Positions 33,863-43,957 are shown, counted from the first letter of the stretch. The stretch is 64,000 nt of DNA from M3007 sp038203695 (GCA_038203695.1 JBBRDQ010000003.1:3826-67825), one strand, 5' to 3'. The notes: a model not told the origin generated them from the sequence alone. Numbers and translations: made by a program.

Positions 33863-36800
33863 ATGGTACGTTCTTTACTTTTAACAATTGCGATGCTCCT
33901 GTGTGCCGGAGCCGCCTTCGCCCAAAACACCAACCTCCTAGGGAATGTGAAAGATGGGGAAGGTGAGCCCCTCGTCGGAGCATCGGTCAAGGTGCTGAAA
34001 GGCACCGACCTCGTAAAAGGTAGTATTACCGATTATGAGGGGAAATTTCGCATCCCGCTGGATGCCGGCTATTACACCGTTGAAGTAACTTATACAGGCT
34101 ACAAAACCGCCCAAGTTTCGGCGGTGCAGGTATTGACCGGTAAGTTAAATTACATGGATGATGTAACGCTCGAAGAAGGGAATGTCCTGGATGAATTTGT
34201 GGTAACAACGTACGTTGTTCCACTGATCAAACAGGATGAAACTTCAACCGGTAATACGTTGACATCCAAAGACATCGCTAAACTACCCACCCGTAGTATC
34301 AATGCGATTGCGGCCAGTACACCCGGCGTAAGTTCGGTAGATGGCGGTGCCGTTAACATTAAGGGTTCGCGCTCGAATGCCACTAACTACTATATCGATG
34401 GTGTACGCGTGAGCGGTTCTACGCCTCCGGTACAGGACATTGAGCAGCTATCGATCATCACCGGTGGACTTGGTGCCGAATACGGCGACGTTACCGGCGG
34501 TGTTATCTCGATCATTACCAAAGGGCCTGCCAGCGAATACCACGGCGCTGTAGAATTGGAAAACTCCAATGGCCTCGACCCCTACGGTTGGCTCCTTGGT
34601 ACGGCCAATATCAGTGGTCCGATTTTGAAACGCCGTACAAATGATGGTAAAAACAGCGAAACTATTCTTGGTTTCCGTCTTTCCGGCCAGTACCAACAAC
34701 AAAAGGATGATGACCCTTCGGCATTGCCTTCCTACCGGGTGAAACCCAGCGTGCGTGAAAACATTGCCGCGCATCCGCTTTTCGCGCGCAATGGTACATT
34801 TGTAGCATCTGCTGAAAATATCACTCGCGACAGTGTTGATGTGTTGAAATATCGTCCTAACGAAAACCGCCGCGATATTGACCTGACCGGTAAGATCGAC
34901 TACAAACTGACCAAAGATATCGACATCAGCATTACGGGTACTTATAAGGACACGGAAAATAAATTTACACCCGGTGGCTGGGGTTATCTTAATACGGATA
35001 ATAATCCAACCCAGTACAACCAGCGTTATCGCGGGATTGCCCGATTCCGTCACCGCCTGGGCAGCAGCGATCCGGCAGGTAATAAAGCCTCGTCCAATAA
35101 GGTTTCGATCTCCAACGCCAGTTACCAGTTACAGGCGGCTTTTGAGCGCGGTTCGGGTAGAACCTACGACCCTGTCCATAAAGACAGGATTTTCGACTAC
35201 GGTTACATTGGCCGTTTTAATTTTGTGGAAGTTCCACAAGCTGGCTTCAATGATTCCAATCAAGTCGTACACGTAGGTAATACGATCGATTTTACAAACT
35301 TTCAGCCGGGATATACCGATAAAAACGATCAGTTCCGTTTCCCTAATCAGGTCCAAAATACTTACAATGAGTTTGCTTTGTCTGATGAGCAATCGAGTTC
35401 TGCATTTTCCACCTACAATGTGCGCAACGGTTTTTTCTCCGATGTTTACAATGATGTATGGAGCGGCATGTATACCAATATCAATCAGGTATACAACTCC
35501 TATAATAAAAGCGAAAGCGACATTCTGATCATTTCGGCCTCCAGCGGTTTCGATTTGAAATTAGGAAAATCAGGGGTACATAATATTCAGTTTGGATTGC
35601 TGAACGAGCAACGCACCGAGCGGAGCTGGGGCATGGCACCGTCCACCATCTGGAACCTGATGAACAATACGGCCAATATCCATTTTAACGGTTTGAACAC
35701 CGATAAAGTCGTTGGTAAATTCTTTGTGCCAGGTAACCCATCCGGTGATTCCACGGACATCTATGCCAATGCAGTCGTGGATATTGCCGATGTGAAATTT
35801 TACAAAAAGATTCGGGAAAAACTCGGCCTTGGCATTGATGAATATGTAAACGGTGCCGGTCTAACCCCTGATCAGGTCAGCCTGGACATGTTCTCCGCCC
35901 GTGAATTGACCGATGCGCAATTAGTTGACTACTACGGTTATGACTATTTGGGCAATAAAACCCCCGATGGTGTGGTCTTTGAAGATTTTTTCCGCAGTGT
36001 AGATGCGGATGGCGTGCGCAACTTCCCGGTTGCTCCTTTACGCCCATTGTACCAGGCGGCTTTTTTGAAGGATAAATTTACCTTCAACAGCATGATTTTC
36101 AGCCTTGGCCTCCGGATAGAGCGATTTGACCTGAATACGAAAGTGATGCGCGATCCGTATTCGCTCTATCAGATCAAATCGGCCAAAGATTATTTTGCTA
36201 CCACGCCTGGGCAACGCCCGGGTACGATTGGCGACGACTTTAAAGTGTATCTTAACCAACAGACACTTGAGCCATCCGGCTACCGCGATGGAGACCAATG
36301 GTACTTCGCCGATGGTCGTCAGGCCAATGACGGTAACCAAGTGTTCGGTAGCGAGCCAGTCACGCCGTTGTTAGCAGATGAGGTATCTGGAGGCGATATT
36401 TTTGACCGCCGTTTTGATCCAAAAACAGCCTTCGAAGATTACACGCCGCAAGTAAACTGGCTGCCACGTCTGGCATTCTCGTTTCCGATCTCCAAAGAAG
36501 CAAACTTTTTTGCGCACTACGACATCCTGGTCCAACGCCCGCCGGACGGCTGGCAGATAACCCCACTGGATTACCTGTACTTCTATACCTCCGGTCGTAC
36601 GCCCGTAAGTAACGGGAATCTCAAACCGGAACGTGTGGTGGATTACGAAGTAGGTTTCCAGCAGCAGTTGAACAAGTTTTCTGCGCTCAAATTCTCGGCG
36701 TACTACCGCGAACAGCGCGATATGATCCAGCGCCGTACGATTGCTTACGTACCAACCATTACCCGTTACGACACGTATGGAAACGTAGACTTTGGTACCG

Positions 36801-37501
36801 TAAAAGGTTTTACGCTGCAATATGACCTGCGCCGGATTCAAAATGCACAATTGTTGTTGGCTTATACACTGCAATTTGCCGACGGTACCGGTTCTGACGC
36901 TAATTCACAGCGCGGTCTGACTACACGCGGTAATTTGCGTACCCTGTTCCCATTGAGTTTTGACGAGCGCCATAATATCAGCGCCATATTTGACTACCGT
37001 TTTGATGCGGCTGGAAGAACCTACACCGGACCCCGTATCGGTGGTAAAGATATTCTGGCCCTGTTTGGTGCCAACTTCCAGATTAATGGTGCATCCGGCA
37101 AACCTTACACGGCCAAGTTGCGTCCTTCCCGTTTCGGCGGTGACGGTACGGTAGGATCTATTAATGGCAACCGTTTGCCTTGGCGTATCAATGTCGATAT
37201 GCGGGTAGACAAAACCTTTGTGTTGACCGCCAATAATAAAAAAACGCTCAACCTGAATATCTATCTGCGGATTGCCAATTTGTTGAACCGTAAGAACATA
37301 GTGGGTGTTTATCCGGTAACCGGCTCGCCAACAGACGATGGCTACCTGGCAACGGGTGAAGGCCAGTCCGTACTGGATGGTGTCGTCCAACAGGGTCGCA
37401 ATCTGCAAGGATACCTGGACGCGTATTCCTGGACCGTGCAGAACGGCAATAACTTTACCCAGCCACGTCGTATTTACGTCGGTGCTTCTTTTGAATTTTA
37501 A
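33863..37501 (+). CDS. TonB-dependent receptor with carboxypeptidase-regulatory-like N-terminus
   Basis: 1212 residues from MVRSLLLTIAMLL; signal peptide to AAFAQ. Residues about 24-110 are the CarboxypepD_reg-like beta-sandwich (LLGNVKDGEGEPLVGASVKV). The plug domain follows (SINAIAASTPGVSSVDGG, NIKGSRSNATNYYIDGVRV, GGLGAEYGDVTGGVI), then a large 22-strand-type beta barrel ending in an aromatic C-terminus (RRIYVGASFEF). Such receptors import large substrates using TonB energy. There is no SusD partner. Instead it is followed, in the same direction, by a 1353-residue T9SS-type protein and a PorV-like barrel, which suggests a common envelope function (inference). Confidence 0.93.
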   Translation: MVRSLLLTIAMLLCAGAAFAQNTNLLGNVKDGEGEPLVGASVKVLKGTDLVKGSITDYEGKFRIPLDAGYYTVEVTYTGYKTAQVSAVQVLTGKLNYMDDVTLEEGNVLDEFVVTTYVVPLIKQDETSTGNTLTSKDIAKLPTRSINAIAASTPGVSSVDGGAVNIKGSRSNATNYYIDGVRVSGSTPPVQDIEQLSIITGGLGAEYGDVTGGVISIITKGPASEYHGAVELENSNGLDPYGWLLGTANISGPILKRRTNDGKNSETILGFRLSGQYQQQKDDDPSALPSYRVKPSVRENIAAHPLFARNGTFVASAENITRDSVDVLKYRPNENRRDIDLTGKIDYKLTKDIDISITGTYKDTENKFTPGGWGYLNTDNNPTQYNQRYRGIARFRHRLGSSDPAGNKASSNKVSISNASYQLQAAFERGSGRTYDPVHKDRIFDYGYIGRFNFVEVPQAGFNDSNQVVHVGNTIDFTNFQPGYTDKNDQFRFPNQVQNTYNEFALSDEQSSSAFSTYNVRNGFFSDVYNDVWSGMYTNINQVYNSYNKSESDILIISASSGFDLKLGKSGVHNIQFGLLNEQRTERSWGMAPSTIWNLMNNTANIHFNGLNTDKVVGKFFVPGNPSGDSTDIYANAVVDIADVKFYKKIREKLGLGIDEYVNGAGLTPDQVSLDMFSARELTDAQLVDYYGYDYLGNKTPDGVVFEDFFRSVDADGVRNFPVAPLRPLYQAAFLKDKFTFNSMIFSLGLRIERFDLNTKVMRDPYSLYQIKSAKDYFATTPGQRPGTIGDDFKVYLNQQTLEPSGYRDGDQWYFADGRQANDGNQVFGSEPVTPLLADEVSGGDIFDRRFDPKTAFEDYTPQVNWLPRLAFSFPISKEANFFAHYDILVQRPPDGWQITPLDYLYFYTSGRTPVSNGNLKPERVVDYEVGFQQQLNKFSALKFSAYYREQRDMIQRRTIAYVPTITRYDTYGNVDFGTVKGFTLQYDLRRIQNAQLLLAYTLQFADGTGSDANSQRGLTTRGNLRTLFPLSFDERHNISAIFDYRFDAAGRTYTGPRIGGKDILALFGANFQINGASGKPYTAKLRPSRFGGDGTVGSINGNRLPWRINVDMRVDKTFVLTANNKKTLNLNIYLRIANLLNRKNIVGVYPVTGSPTDDGYLATGEGQSVLDGVVQQGRNLQGYLDAYSWTVQNGNNFTQPRRIYVGASFEF

Positions 37502-37620
37502 ATTATTCCGGCATTCTGGAGGTATTATGCTTTCAGAAGCCACCTGTTGCAATAGACTACGAACTCGCTTATTTTATCGGTAAAGGGTTCATTTTTAAAA
37601 AGTTAAAACAAAATTATATC

Positions 37621-40600
37621 ATGCGTACTAACAAACTTTGGTTAGCCGTTTGGCTGATCTTCTTAGCGGGGAGCGCAATAGCGCACACTCCGACTTTGGG
37701 AGGGAAAATCGGTAGCGCGCCTAAAAAAGTACAGTACCGCGACGTATGTGCAAACTCTGAGCACCAAATTGACCAGAGTATCAACAACGTACGGGCGCGC
37801 TTACTTGGCGGCGGCGACTGCTGGTGGAATAACAAAGATGAGGGCCGTTACATCGTGCCGAAGGTAGATCCTACTACTGGTGCGAAAGAAGTGTCCTCTA
37901 TTTTCGCTGGTTCGGTCTGGATCGGCGGCATTGACCCCGGCGGCAATTTGAAACTGGCCTGCCAGACTTACCGCAATGACGGTAAAAATGACTTTTGGCC
38001 CGGCCCGCTTACCGATCTTGGGTTAGCGGAACAGCAAACCTGCAAAAACTGGGATCAACACTTCCGGGTGACGGGAGACGACATTCGCAAACACCTGGCT
38101 AATCTGGCACAGGGTAACTTAGATCCAAATGATATTCCCCGCAATCTGCGTGGCTGGCCTGCTCGTGGCAATCCATTCTTCGTGGACGTCTGGGGATTTG
38201 AATTGCCCAATACGATTCAGGGTTTAGGTGGCTTCTTTGATGCAAATGAGGACCAATTTTATAATCCGTTGGATGGTGACTACCCGTCTATCGATATTCG
38301 CGGATGCCCATTGGACCGGTATCCCGATGAGATGATTTTCTGGATTTACAACGACCACGGTGGTGGCCAGCAGCACGCACGTACCAATGGTAAAACAATC
38401 CAGATGGAAGTGCAGGTGCAATCGTTTGGTTATACCACCAACGATGCACTGAATGATATGACCTTTCAGCGTTATAAACTGATTAATCGTGCCACGACGC
38501 TGATCGACTCTTGCTTTTTCGCGATGTGGGTAGACCCCGACTTAGGTTGTCCCTTCGATGACTATGTCGGTTGTGATACATCCAAGAGCCTGATGTTTGT
38601 ATACAATCAGGACGCTACGGATGGTCAGCCTGGCTGTACCTGCCCGAGTAATGACGGCCCCATTAACACGTATTGCGATAACGTGCCGATCCTTGGGGTA
38701 GACTATTTCCGTGGACCGTTGGATGCAGACGGAAATGAACTTGGCATGTCTTCCTTTACGTATTACAACAATGTAGGCACCGGCAATCCACCGCAGGGTA
38801 CAACCGACCCTGACGGGGATGTTGAGTACTTTCGCTACATCACCGGTAGCTGGAAAGATGGATCGCCGTTTACGTATGGCGGCAATGCCAAGGATGGTAC
38901 TGTTATCACTAAATATGCGTTTACCGAAGCGCCAAATTCACCGGCTCCGGCCTGGTCTATGTGTACCGCTAACCTGCCATTTGGCGACCGTCGTACCCTA
39001 CAGGCATCCGGTCCATTTCTGCTGACGCCAGGTGCTGTTAACGAATTGATCATTGGCGTTCCTTGGGTATCCAGTGCAAATTACCCGTGCCCGGATCTGG
39101 AAGGATTGTTCCGTGCAGATAAACTGGCACAAGGGCTTTTTGACAACTGTTTCGACCTGCTGGATGGCCCGGACGCTCCGGATGTCAACTGGATTGAGGT
39201 TAATCAGGAAGTAATTGCCGTTTTGACCAACCAAGAAGATTCCAAACTTTCCAATAACGCGAAAGAACTGTATTCGGAATTAGATCCATTAGCGCCCGAT
39301 GCCCTGAAGAATCTTCCAGAAGGACAATACCGTTTTGAGGGATACCGCATTTTTCAATTGTTGAATCCCAATGTTTCTACTTCCGACTACGGCGACCCGG
39401 ATAAAGCACGGATTGTCGCACAAGTGGATATTAAAAACGGCGCAGCCAAATTGTATAACTGGGTGGAAACGCTGGATCCTAATATGCCGACGCGAAAGAT
39501 TTACTATCCGGAGCTACAGGTTGAAGGCCCTAATCAGGGTATTAAACACACGTTCAGTATCAAGGAAGATAGATTCGCACAGACCAACGATAAGCGGCTG
39601 ATTAACCACAAAAAGTACTACTACACTGTAATTGCTTATGCCTACAATGAGTATGAACAATTTAATCCACTGGCACAACCTGCCACCGGACAGCAACGTA
39701 CTTATTTGCCAGGTCGTAAGAGCGCTACTGGTCCGATTCAGGTTTTTACGGTCATTCCGCGTCCGATAGTGGATCAGGCATTACGCGCTTCTTATGGCGA
39801 CGGTGTTGAAATTACGCGCCTGGAAGGCCAGGGTGCTGGCGGCAATTTCCTGGATATTACGCCTGAAACGCGTGCCAAATTGCTGAATGCAGATTATGAC
39901 AGCACGGTGACCTACAAATCAGGTCGTGGTCCTATCAACGTAACCATTTTCAATCCGTTTGAGGTGCGGGATGGTAATTATGAATTGTCTATCGTCGACG
40001 ATAATCTGAGCGATACGAAGTTAGATATTACCGCTCGTTGGGTGCTACGCAATGTAGAAACCGGCGAAGAAGTGGCTTCCCAGCGTCGAATCAGTGAATT
40101 AAATGAACAGATTGTTGCACAGTATGGCTTCTCGGTTACGGTCGCACAAACGGACGATGCTGCCGGATTGGTCGGTAATGTGCAGGAAGGCGGCATTGGC
40201 GCGGAATTGGAATACGCTGATCCAGGTCAAGCTTGGTTGACCGGCTTCCCAGATACGGATTTCTCGCCGTTCAATTTTGTGAAGACCGGAAAATTGGAAA
40301 TAGACGAACTGCTGGATCGGAATCAAAGTCTGACTAAACTCGGCGACGGCTTTTTCGTGCCTTACTACTTAGCTGATGGGCGGGTAGAAAATATGGGTAG
40401 CGCTACTGATAATGAACGCCTGATCACGCCGGCCTGGACCGAAAGAACAGGTAACTTTAATACCCAGGCAGTATGGGGAACTACGTCCAACCGCCAGGCA
40501 CGGTTAAATTTGCTGCCGAACGTGGACATCGTCTTCACCAGCGACAAATCAAAATGGAGCCGCTGTGTAGTTATTGAAAGCGCATCGCTCTATTACTCCG

Positions 40601-41682
40601 ATAACCGCTGGCCGAAAAACCCGGAATTGTTGACCGAAAGCCCAAGTGCCGCCGCTAACCGTCAACGTTTGATGTTTGATGTGCGCTACGCTCCTTCAGT
40701 GGGTAAAGATGACACCAATGGCGATGGTCTGCCTGATCCGGATGGTGAACTTGAAGTTGCCGGCGCGGGTATTCCTGCCGCGCAGGTAGGTCAGCCAGTC
40801 CGCGGTATGGGTTGGTTCCCGGGGTATGCGGTGAATGTGGAAACTGGAGAAAGACTGAATGTCTTCTTTGGTGAAAACTCGGCTTACAGCAGTGCTGTCA
40901 ACCCATTGTATACCGGACGTGATATGCTCTTCAACCCAACCGCTACTACATTTGTGGGGGGCGGGGGTCCGCCGGATTATTACAGCCTGTTGATGGGTGG
41001 TCAACACTACGTTTATGTGGCTTATACCAGATATGACGGTTGTGCGGAACTGCGTAAAAAATTCTCGCCGGAACTGAACAACTTCTCGGCTTCGCCAAAA
41101 CGTTTGGCGATCAAGGAATTGGCCTGGGCTGGTATGATACAAATGGCCCCTGGTTTCACCATGAAACCCTTGAAAGATGGCTTGATCCCATCAGATCTTA
41201 CGGTGAAACTCCGGGTGGACAATCCGTTCCAAACTTGGTCTAATAACAACGACGGAAATAAATTTACGGGTCATCCGAAGTACCAGTTCAGCATCAACAA
41301 CAAGTCTGCGGTCCGTCAATTGGATGAGTTGCAAGTTGGGAATGCCCTGGATTCGGTGAAATGTGTACCAAACCCATACTACGGATACTCGCAATACGAG
41401 AATTCACAGTTCTCGAATGTCGTGAAAATCACCAACCTGCCGGCTAAGTGCACGGTTACTATCTATTCGCTCGATGGCAAATTTATCCGCCAATACCAGC
41501 GCAATGAAGAGTACCAGCCTTATCAGCAGATTACGCCGGCACTTGAATGGGATTTGAAAAACAATAAAGGTATTCCTGTGGCCAGCGGCGTTTATCTCGT
41601 CCAGTTGCAGGCTCCCGGTATGGGAGAGCGAACCATTAAATGGTTCGGTATTGCCCGACAGTTTGACCCGTCCGGACTTTAA
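37621..41682 (+). CDS. Large exported protein with T9SS-type C-terminal domain
   Basis: 1353 residues, one of the largest in the window. Signal peptide ends near residue 22 (LFLAGSAIAHT region). The N-terminal part contains SSIFAGSVWIGGIDPGGN and DFWPGPLTD, a segment (WIGG ... Y ... DFWPGP) I recall from several T9SS-exported proteins of this phylum. Asp-rich stretches near 300-345 (WVDPDLG, DDYVGCD, YNQDATDG) look calcium-binding. The end (CVPNPYYGYSQYE, ITNLPAKCTVTIYSLDGKFIRQY, GIPVASGVYLVQL) is an FlgD-like/T9SS sorting domain. Role unknown; probably a surface protein handled with the neighbouring receptor and PorV-like barrel. The 119-nt gap before it holds no clear promoter. Confidence 0.82.
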   Translation: MRTNKLWLAVWLIFLAGSAIAHTPTLGGKIGSAPKKVQYRDVCANSEHQIDQSINNVRARLLGGGDCWWNNKDEGRYIVPKVDPTTGAKEVSSIFAGSVWIGGIDPGGNLKLACQTYRNDGKNDFWPGPLTDLGLAEQQTCKNWDQHFRVTGDDIRKHLANLAQGNLDPNDIPRNLRGWPARGNPFFVDVWGFELPNTIQGLGGFFDANEDQFYNPLDGDYPSIDIRGCPLDRYPDEMIFWIYNDHGGGQQHARTNGKTIQMEVQVQSFGYTTNDALNDMTFQRYKLINRATTLIDSCFFAMWVDPDLGCPFDDYVGCDTSKSLMFVYNQDATDGQPGCTCPSNDGPINTYCDNVPILGVDYFRGPLDADGNELGMSSFTYYNNVGTGNPPQGTTDPDGDVEYFRYITGSWKDGSPFTYGGNAKDGTVITKYAFTEAPNSPAPAWSMCTANLPFGDRRTLQASGPFLLTPGAVNELIIGVPWVSSANYPCPDLEGLFRADKLAQGLFDNCFDLLDGPDAPDVNWIEVNQEVIAVLTNQEDSKLSNNAKELYSELDPLAPDALKNLPEGQYRFEGYRIFQLLNPNVSTSDYGDPDKARIVAQVDIKNGAAKLYNWVETLDPNMPTRKIYYPELQVEGPNQGIKHTFSIKEDRFAQTNDKRLINHKKYYYTVIAYAYNEYEQFNPLAQPATGQQRTYLPGRKSATGPIQVFTVIPRPIVDQALRASYGDGVEITRLEGQGAGGNFLDITPETRAKLLNADYDSTVTYKSGRGPINVTIFNPFEVRDGNYELSIVDDNLSDTKLDITARWVLRNVETGEEVASQRRISELNEQIVAQYGFSVTVAQTDDAAGLVGNVQEGGIGAELEYADPGQAWLTGFPDTDFSPFNFVKTGKLEIDELLDRNQSLTKLGDGFFVPYYLADGRVENMGSATDNERLITPAWTERTGNFNTQAVWGTTSNRQARLNLLPNVDIVFTSDKSKWSRCVVIESASLYYSDNRWPKNPELLTESPSAAANRQRLMFDVRYAPSVGKDDTNGDGLPDPDGELEVAGAGIPAAQVGQPVRGMGWFPGYAVNVETGERLNVFFGENSAYSSAVNPLYTGRDMLFNPTATTFVGGGGPPDYYSLLMGGQHYVYVAYTRYDGCAELRKKFSPELNNFSASPKRLAIKELAWAGMIQMAPGFTMKPLKDGLIPSDLTVKLRVDNPFQTWSNNNDGNKFTGHPKYQFSINNKSAVRQLDELQVGNALDSVKCVPNPYYGYSQYENSQFSNVVKITNLPAKCTVTIYSLDGKFIRQYQRNEEYQPYQQITPALEWDLKNNKGIPVASGVYLVQLQAPGMGERTIKWFGIARQFDPSGL

Positions 41683-41693
41683 TAGTGTTATGA

Positions 41694-41762
41694 ATATGGA
41701 AGTGCGTTATTGATTATACGGTATATTTTCCTGCCGATAATTAATAACGCACCTTCCAATAT
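41694..41762. repeat. Stem-loop between the large T9SS protein gene and the PorV-like gene
   Basis: ATATGGAAGTGCGTTATT (41694-41711) pairs with AATAACGCACCTTCCAATAT (41743-41762) with two single-base bulges. No T-tract. It may attenuate read-through or stabilise an mRNA end within the locus. Confidence 0.6.
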
Positions 41763-41799
41763 GTGTAACCGGTCATTCATTCTATTAAATTGAAAAACT

Positions 41800-42840
41800 A
41801 TGCACAAAATATACGCATATTTCCTGCCTTTTTGCGCTATAATGCTGACGGGAAGCCTGTTTGCAGGCAATCCTGACCGGCAGGGCGAGGCTGGAGCCAA
41901 TCAACTTTTGATCAATCCTTGGGCGCGTACCGCCGGCTTACATTCGATGAATACCGCGTATGTATCCGGGGCGGATGCGATATACCTGAATGTCGCAGGA
42001 CTTTCGCGCATTACAAAAACCCAGATTCAAATTGGTCATACCCGTTATTTGGAAGGGGCCGATATCAACATCAATGCGCTTAGTTTTGCCCAGAAAGTTG
42101 GCAATGGCGCTTTTGGCGTGAGTCTGGTATCGTTTGATTTGGGTGATATTGAAACCACTACGGAAGATGTACCGGGTGGTTCGGGCGCTACTTACAGCCC
42201 GGCATTTTTTAACATGACCCTTTCATATTCCTACATATTTTCCAATCGCGTCTCGGTAGGTGTTTCGGCCAAGTTTGTAAACGAGTCGCTCACCAACGTA
42301 GGTGCTCGTGCGGTTGCCTTAGATGCTGGGGTTCAATATGTTACTGGTGAAAAAGACCGTTTTAAATTTGGTATTTCATTGCGGAATGTAGGTTCTAAAA
42401 TGCGGTTTACCGGTGAAGGTCTGTCCACACCGCGTCCAAATCCAAGCGTTATCATTGAATATCCGATCACGTATTACCAGCGCTCTGCCGCGTACGAATT
42501 GCCTTCGCAACTGAATATCGGCATATCGTATGACTGGCCGTTAGGCCAAGCCAATCGCTTGACAATGGTAACCAATTTTACCTCCAACTCATTTTCACGC
42601 GACCAGGTAGGAGCAGGTCTGGAATTTGCGATCGCCAAAAACTTTGCCCTTCGCGCCGGCTACAAGTATGAATTCGATGCAGGCGACGAGGCTACCCTGG
42701 ACAACGGTATTGCCGCCGGGTTTACGTTCTCGGTTCCGGTCAAGAAAGATTCGGATACGCGCTTTGCCATTGACTATGCGTATCGTCAGACTGATATCTT
42801 TAAAGGAATTCATAATATTGGCGTACGGTTGGATTTGTAA
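41800..42840 (+). CDS. PorV/PorQ-family outer-membrane beta-barrel protein
   Basis: 346 residues. Signal peptide to SLFAGN; then NQLLINPWARTAGLHSMNTAYVSGADAIYLNVAGL, matching at its two ends the PorV/PorQ N-terminal signature (the segment is at about 34-68). The remainder is a FadL-like barrel of alternating strands (FGVSLVSFDLGD, VSVGVSAKFVNE, FKFGISLRNVGS), ending in an aromatic-hydrophobic C-terminus (HNIGVRLDL). PorV shuttles T9SS cargo to the attachment complex. Its position directly after a T9SS-type protein suggests a dedicated acceptor for that protein (inference). Confidence 0.88.
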   Translation: MHKIYAYFLPFCAIMLTGSLFAGNPDRQGEAGANQLLINPWARTAGLHSMNTAYVSGADAIYLNVAGLSRITKTQIQIGHTRYLEGADININALSFAQKVGNGAFGVSLVSFDLGDIETTTEDVPGGSGATYSPAFFNMTLSYSYIFSNRVSVGVSAKFVNESLTNVGARAVALDAGVQYVTGEKDRFKFGISLRNVGSKMRFTGEGLSTPRPNPSVIIEYPITYYQRSAAYELPSQLNIGISYDWPLGQANRLTMVTNFTSNSFSRDQVGAGLEFAIAKNFALRAGYKYEFDAGDEATLDNGIAAGFTFSVPVKKDSDTRFAIDYAYRQTDIFKGIHNIGVRLDL

Positions 42841-42882
42841 AGAAAAATGGCCGAACCCTTGTTTGGTATTGGTTCTGCCCCG

Positions 42883-42890
42883 TATCTTTG
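42883..42890 (+). promoter_or_regulatory. -7 box upstream of a terminator and greA
   Basis: TATCTTTG, exact TAnnTTTG, with TTTG at 42862-42865. Transcription from here would reach the terminator at 42904-42950 within a few bases of initiation. Confidence 0.55.
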
Positions 42891-42903
42891 TGGCAACTTT
42901 TTA

Positions 42904-42950
42904 AACACAGGAACGTTTCTACCCGCCCGGTAGGAACGTTCCTGTTTTTT
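42904..42950 (+). terminator. Strong intrinsic terminator
   Basis: CAGGAACGTTTCTACC (42908-42923) pairs with GGTAGGAACGTTCCTG (42929-42944), followed by TTTTTT (42945-42950). It ends the PorV-like transcript, and also any RNA started at the -7 box just upstream. Confidence 0.88.
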
Positions 42951-42968
42951 GCTGCCTACCAAAATAGC

Positions 42969-42986
42969 CTGTCCCAGGCGGGACAG
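42969..42986 (+). repeat. Short perfect hairpin upstream of greA
   Basis: CTGTCCC-AGGC-GGGACAG: seven-base-pair stem, tetraloop. Not followed by a U-tract. A weaker -7-like TATATTTC lies at 43010-43017, before greA. Confidence 0.55.
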
Positions 42987-43062
42987 CGCCAAACCAAATT
43001 TTTTTAAAGTATATTTCAATCAGGTTGATGGTGTTATACCATAAGCCGCCAATTTTTTGACA

Positions 43063-43539
43063 ATGGCAAATTACACTTATTTGACGCAGGGAGGATATGA
43101 TAGACTGAAGGCCGAACTGGATGAGTTAAAAACCACCGGTCGTCAGGATGCCGCCCGAGCGATTGCCGAAGCCCGTTCACAAGGTGACCTTTCGGAAAAT
43201 GCCGAATATGATGCGGCTAAAAATGCGCAAGGGATGTTAGAATTCAAAATTAATGAGTTGGAAGGCGTCATGTCCAATGCCCGCGTTATTGATGAAACCC
43301 AGATCGACACCTCAAAAGTGGTTATTCTTTCGAATGTTACCATCAAAAACCTGAAAACGGGTAAGGAGATGACGTATAAACTCGTATCGGAAACGGAAGC
43401 GGATGCGAAGCTGATGAAAATTTCGGTCACTTCACCGATCGGCCACGGCTTACTGGGTAAAACGCGCGGAGAAATCGCCAAAGTGCAGACACCGGGAGGT
43501 ACCCTCGAATTTGAAATCCTGGAAATCGGAATCGGTTAA
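43063..43539 (+). CDS. greA: Transcription elongation factor GreA
   Basis: 158 residues. The N-terminal coiled coil (YDRLKAELDELKTTGRQDAA... to EFKINELEGVM) carries the acidic tip DLSENAEYDAAK that rescues backtracked RNA polymerase. The C-terminal FKBP-like domain shows VTIKNLKTGKEMTYKLVSETEAD and SPIGHGLLGK. Length is normal for GreA. The ATG at 43063 is preferred over an in-frame TTG two codons earlier. It is followed after 13 nt by the HIT gene, likely the same operon. Confidence 0.95.
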   Translation: MANYTYLTQGGYDRLKAELDELKTTGRQDAARAIAEARSQGDLSENAEYDAAKNAQGMLEFKINELEGVMSNARVIDETQIDTSKVVILSNVTIKNLKTGKEMTYKLVSETEADAKLMKISVTSPIGHGLLGKTRGEIAKVQTPGGTLEFEILEIGIG

Positions 43540-43552
43540 AAAAAGCAACGAT

Positions 43553-43957
43553 ATGGCAAGTATCTTCACGCGCATCGTCAACGGCGAAATCCCTTGTTAC
43601 AAAATAGCGGAAACGGATCGATTTCTGGCAATGCTTGACGTGCGTCCACAGTCAAAAGGACACACATTATGCATTCCTAAACAGGAGATCGACTATATTT
43701 TTGATCTGGACGATGCAATGCTGGCTGATCTATGGGTTTTTGCCAGGAAAGTGGCCAAAGCCGTAGCGTCGGTAGTTCCTTGTCAGCGCATCGGTGTAGC
43801 GGTGATCGGTTTGGAAGTGCCACATGCGCACATTCACCTGATTCCACTCAATTCGATGAAGGATATGCAGTTTAGCGGAAAAGCGAAAGTTGAATTATCT
43901 GAAGAAGAAATGCAATTGCTGGCAGCCCAGATTGCGGAGCAAGTGATGCTGGTGTAA
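43553..43957 (+). CDS. HIT family hydrolase
   Basis: 134 residues. N-terminal ASIFTRIVNGEIPCYKIAE and the histidine triad HAHIHL near residue 98 identify a HINT-type nucleotide hydrolase/transferase, normally acting on AMP-linked substrates in the cytoplasm. A longer frame begins at 43511 inside greA; MASIF is the family start. Cotranscription with greA is likely. Confidence 0.92.
   Translation: MASIFTRIVNGEIPCYKIAETDRFLAMLDVRPQSKGHTLCIPKQEIDYIFDLDDAMLADLWVFARKVAKAVASVVPCQRIGVAVIGLEVPHAHIHLIPLNSMKDMQFSGKAKVELSEEEMQLLAAQIAEQVMLV

Noticed and set aside
37621..41682. SusD-like partner of the TonB-dependent receptor
   Set aside because: No lipoprotein signal and no SusD helical features; the protein is beta-rich with a sorting-type tail.
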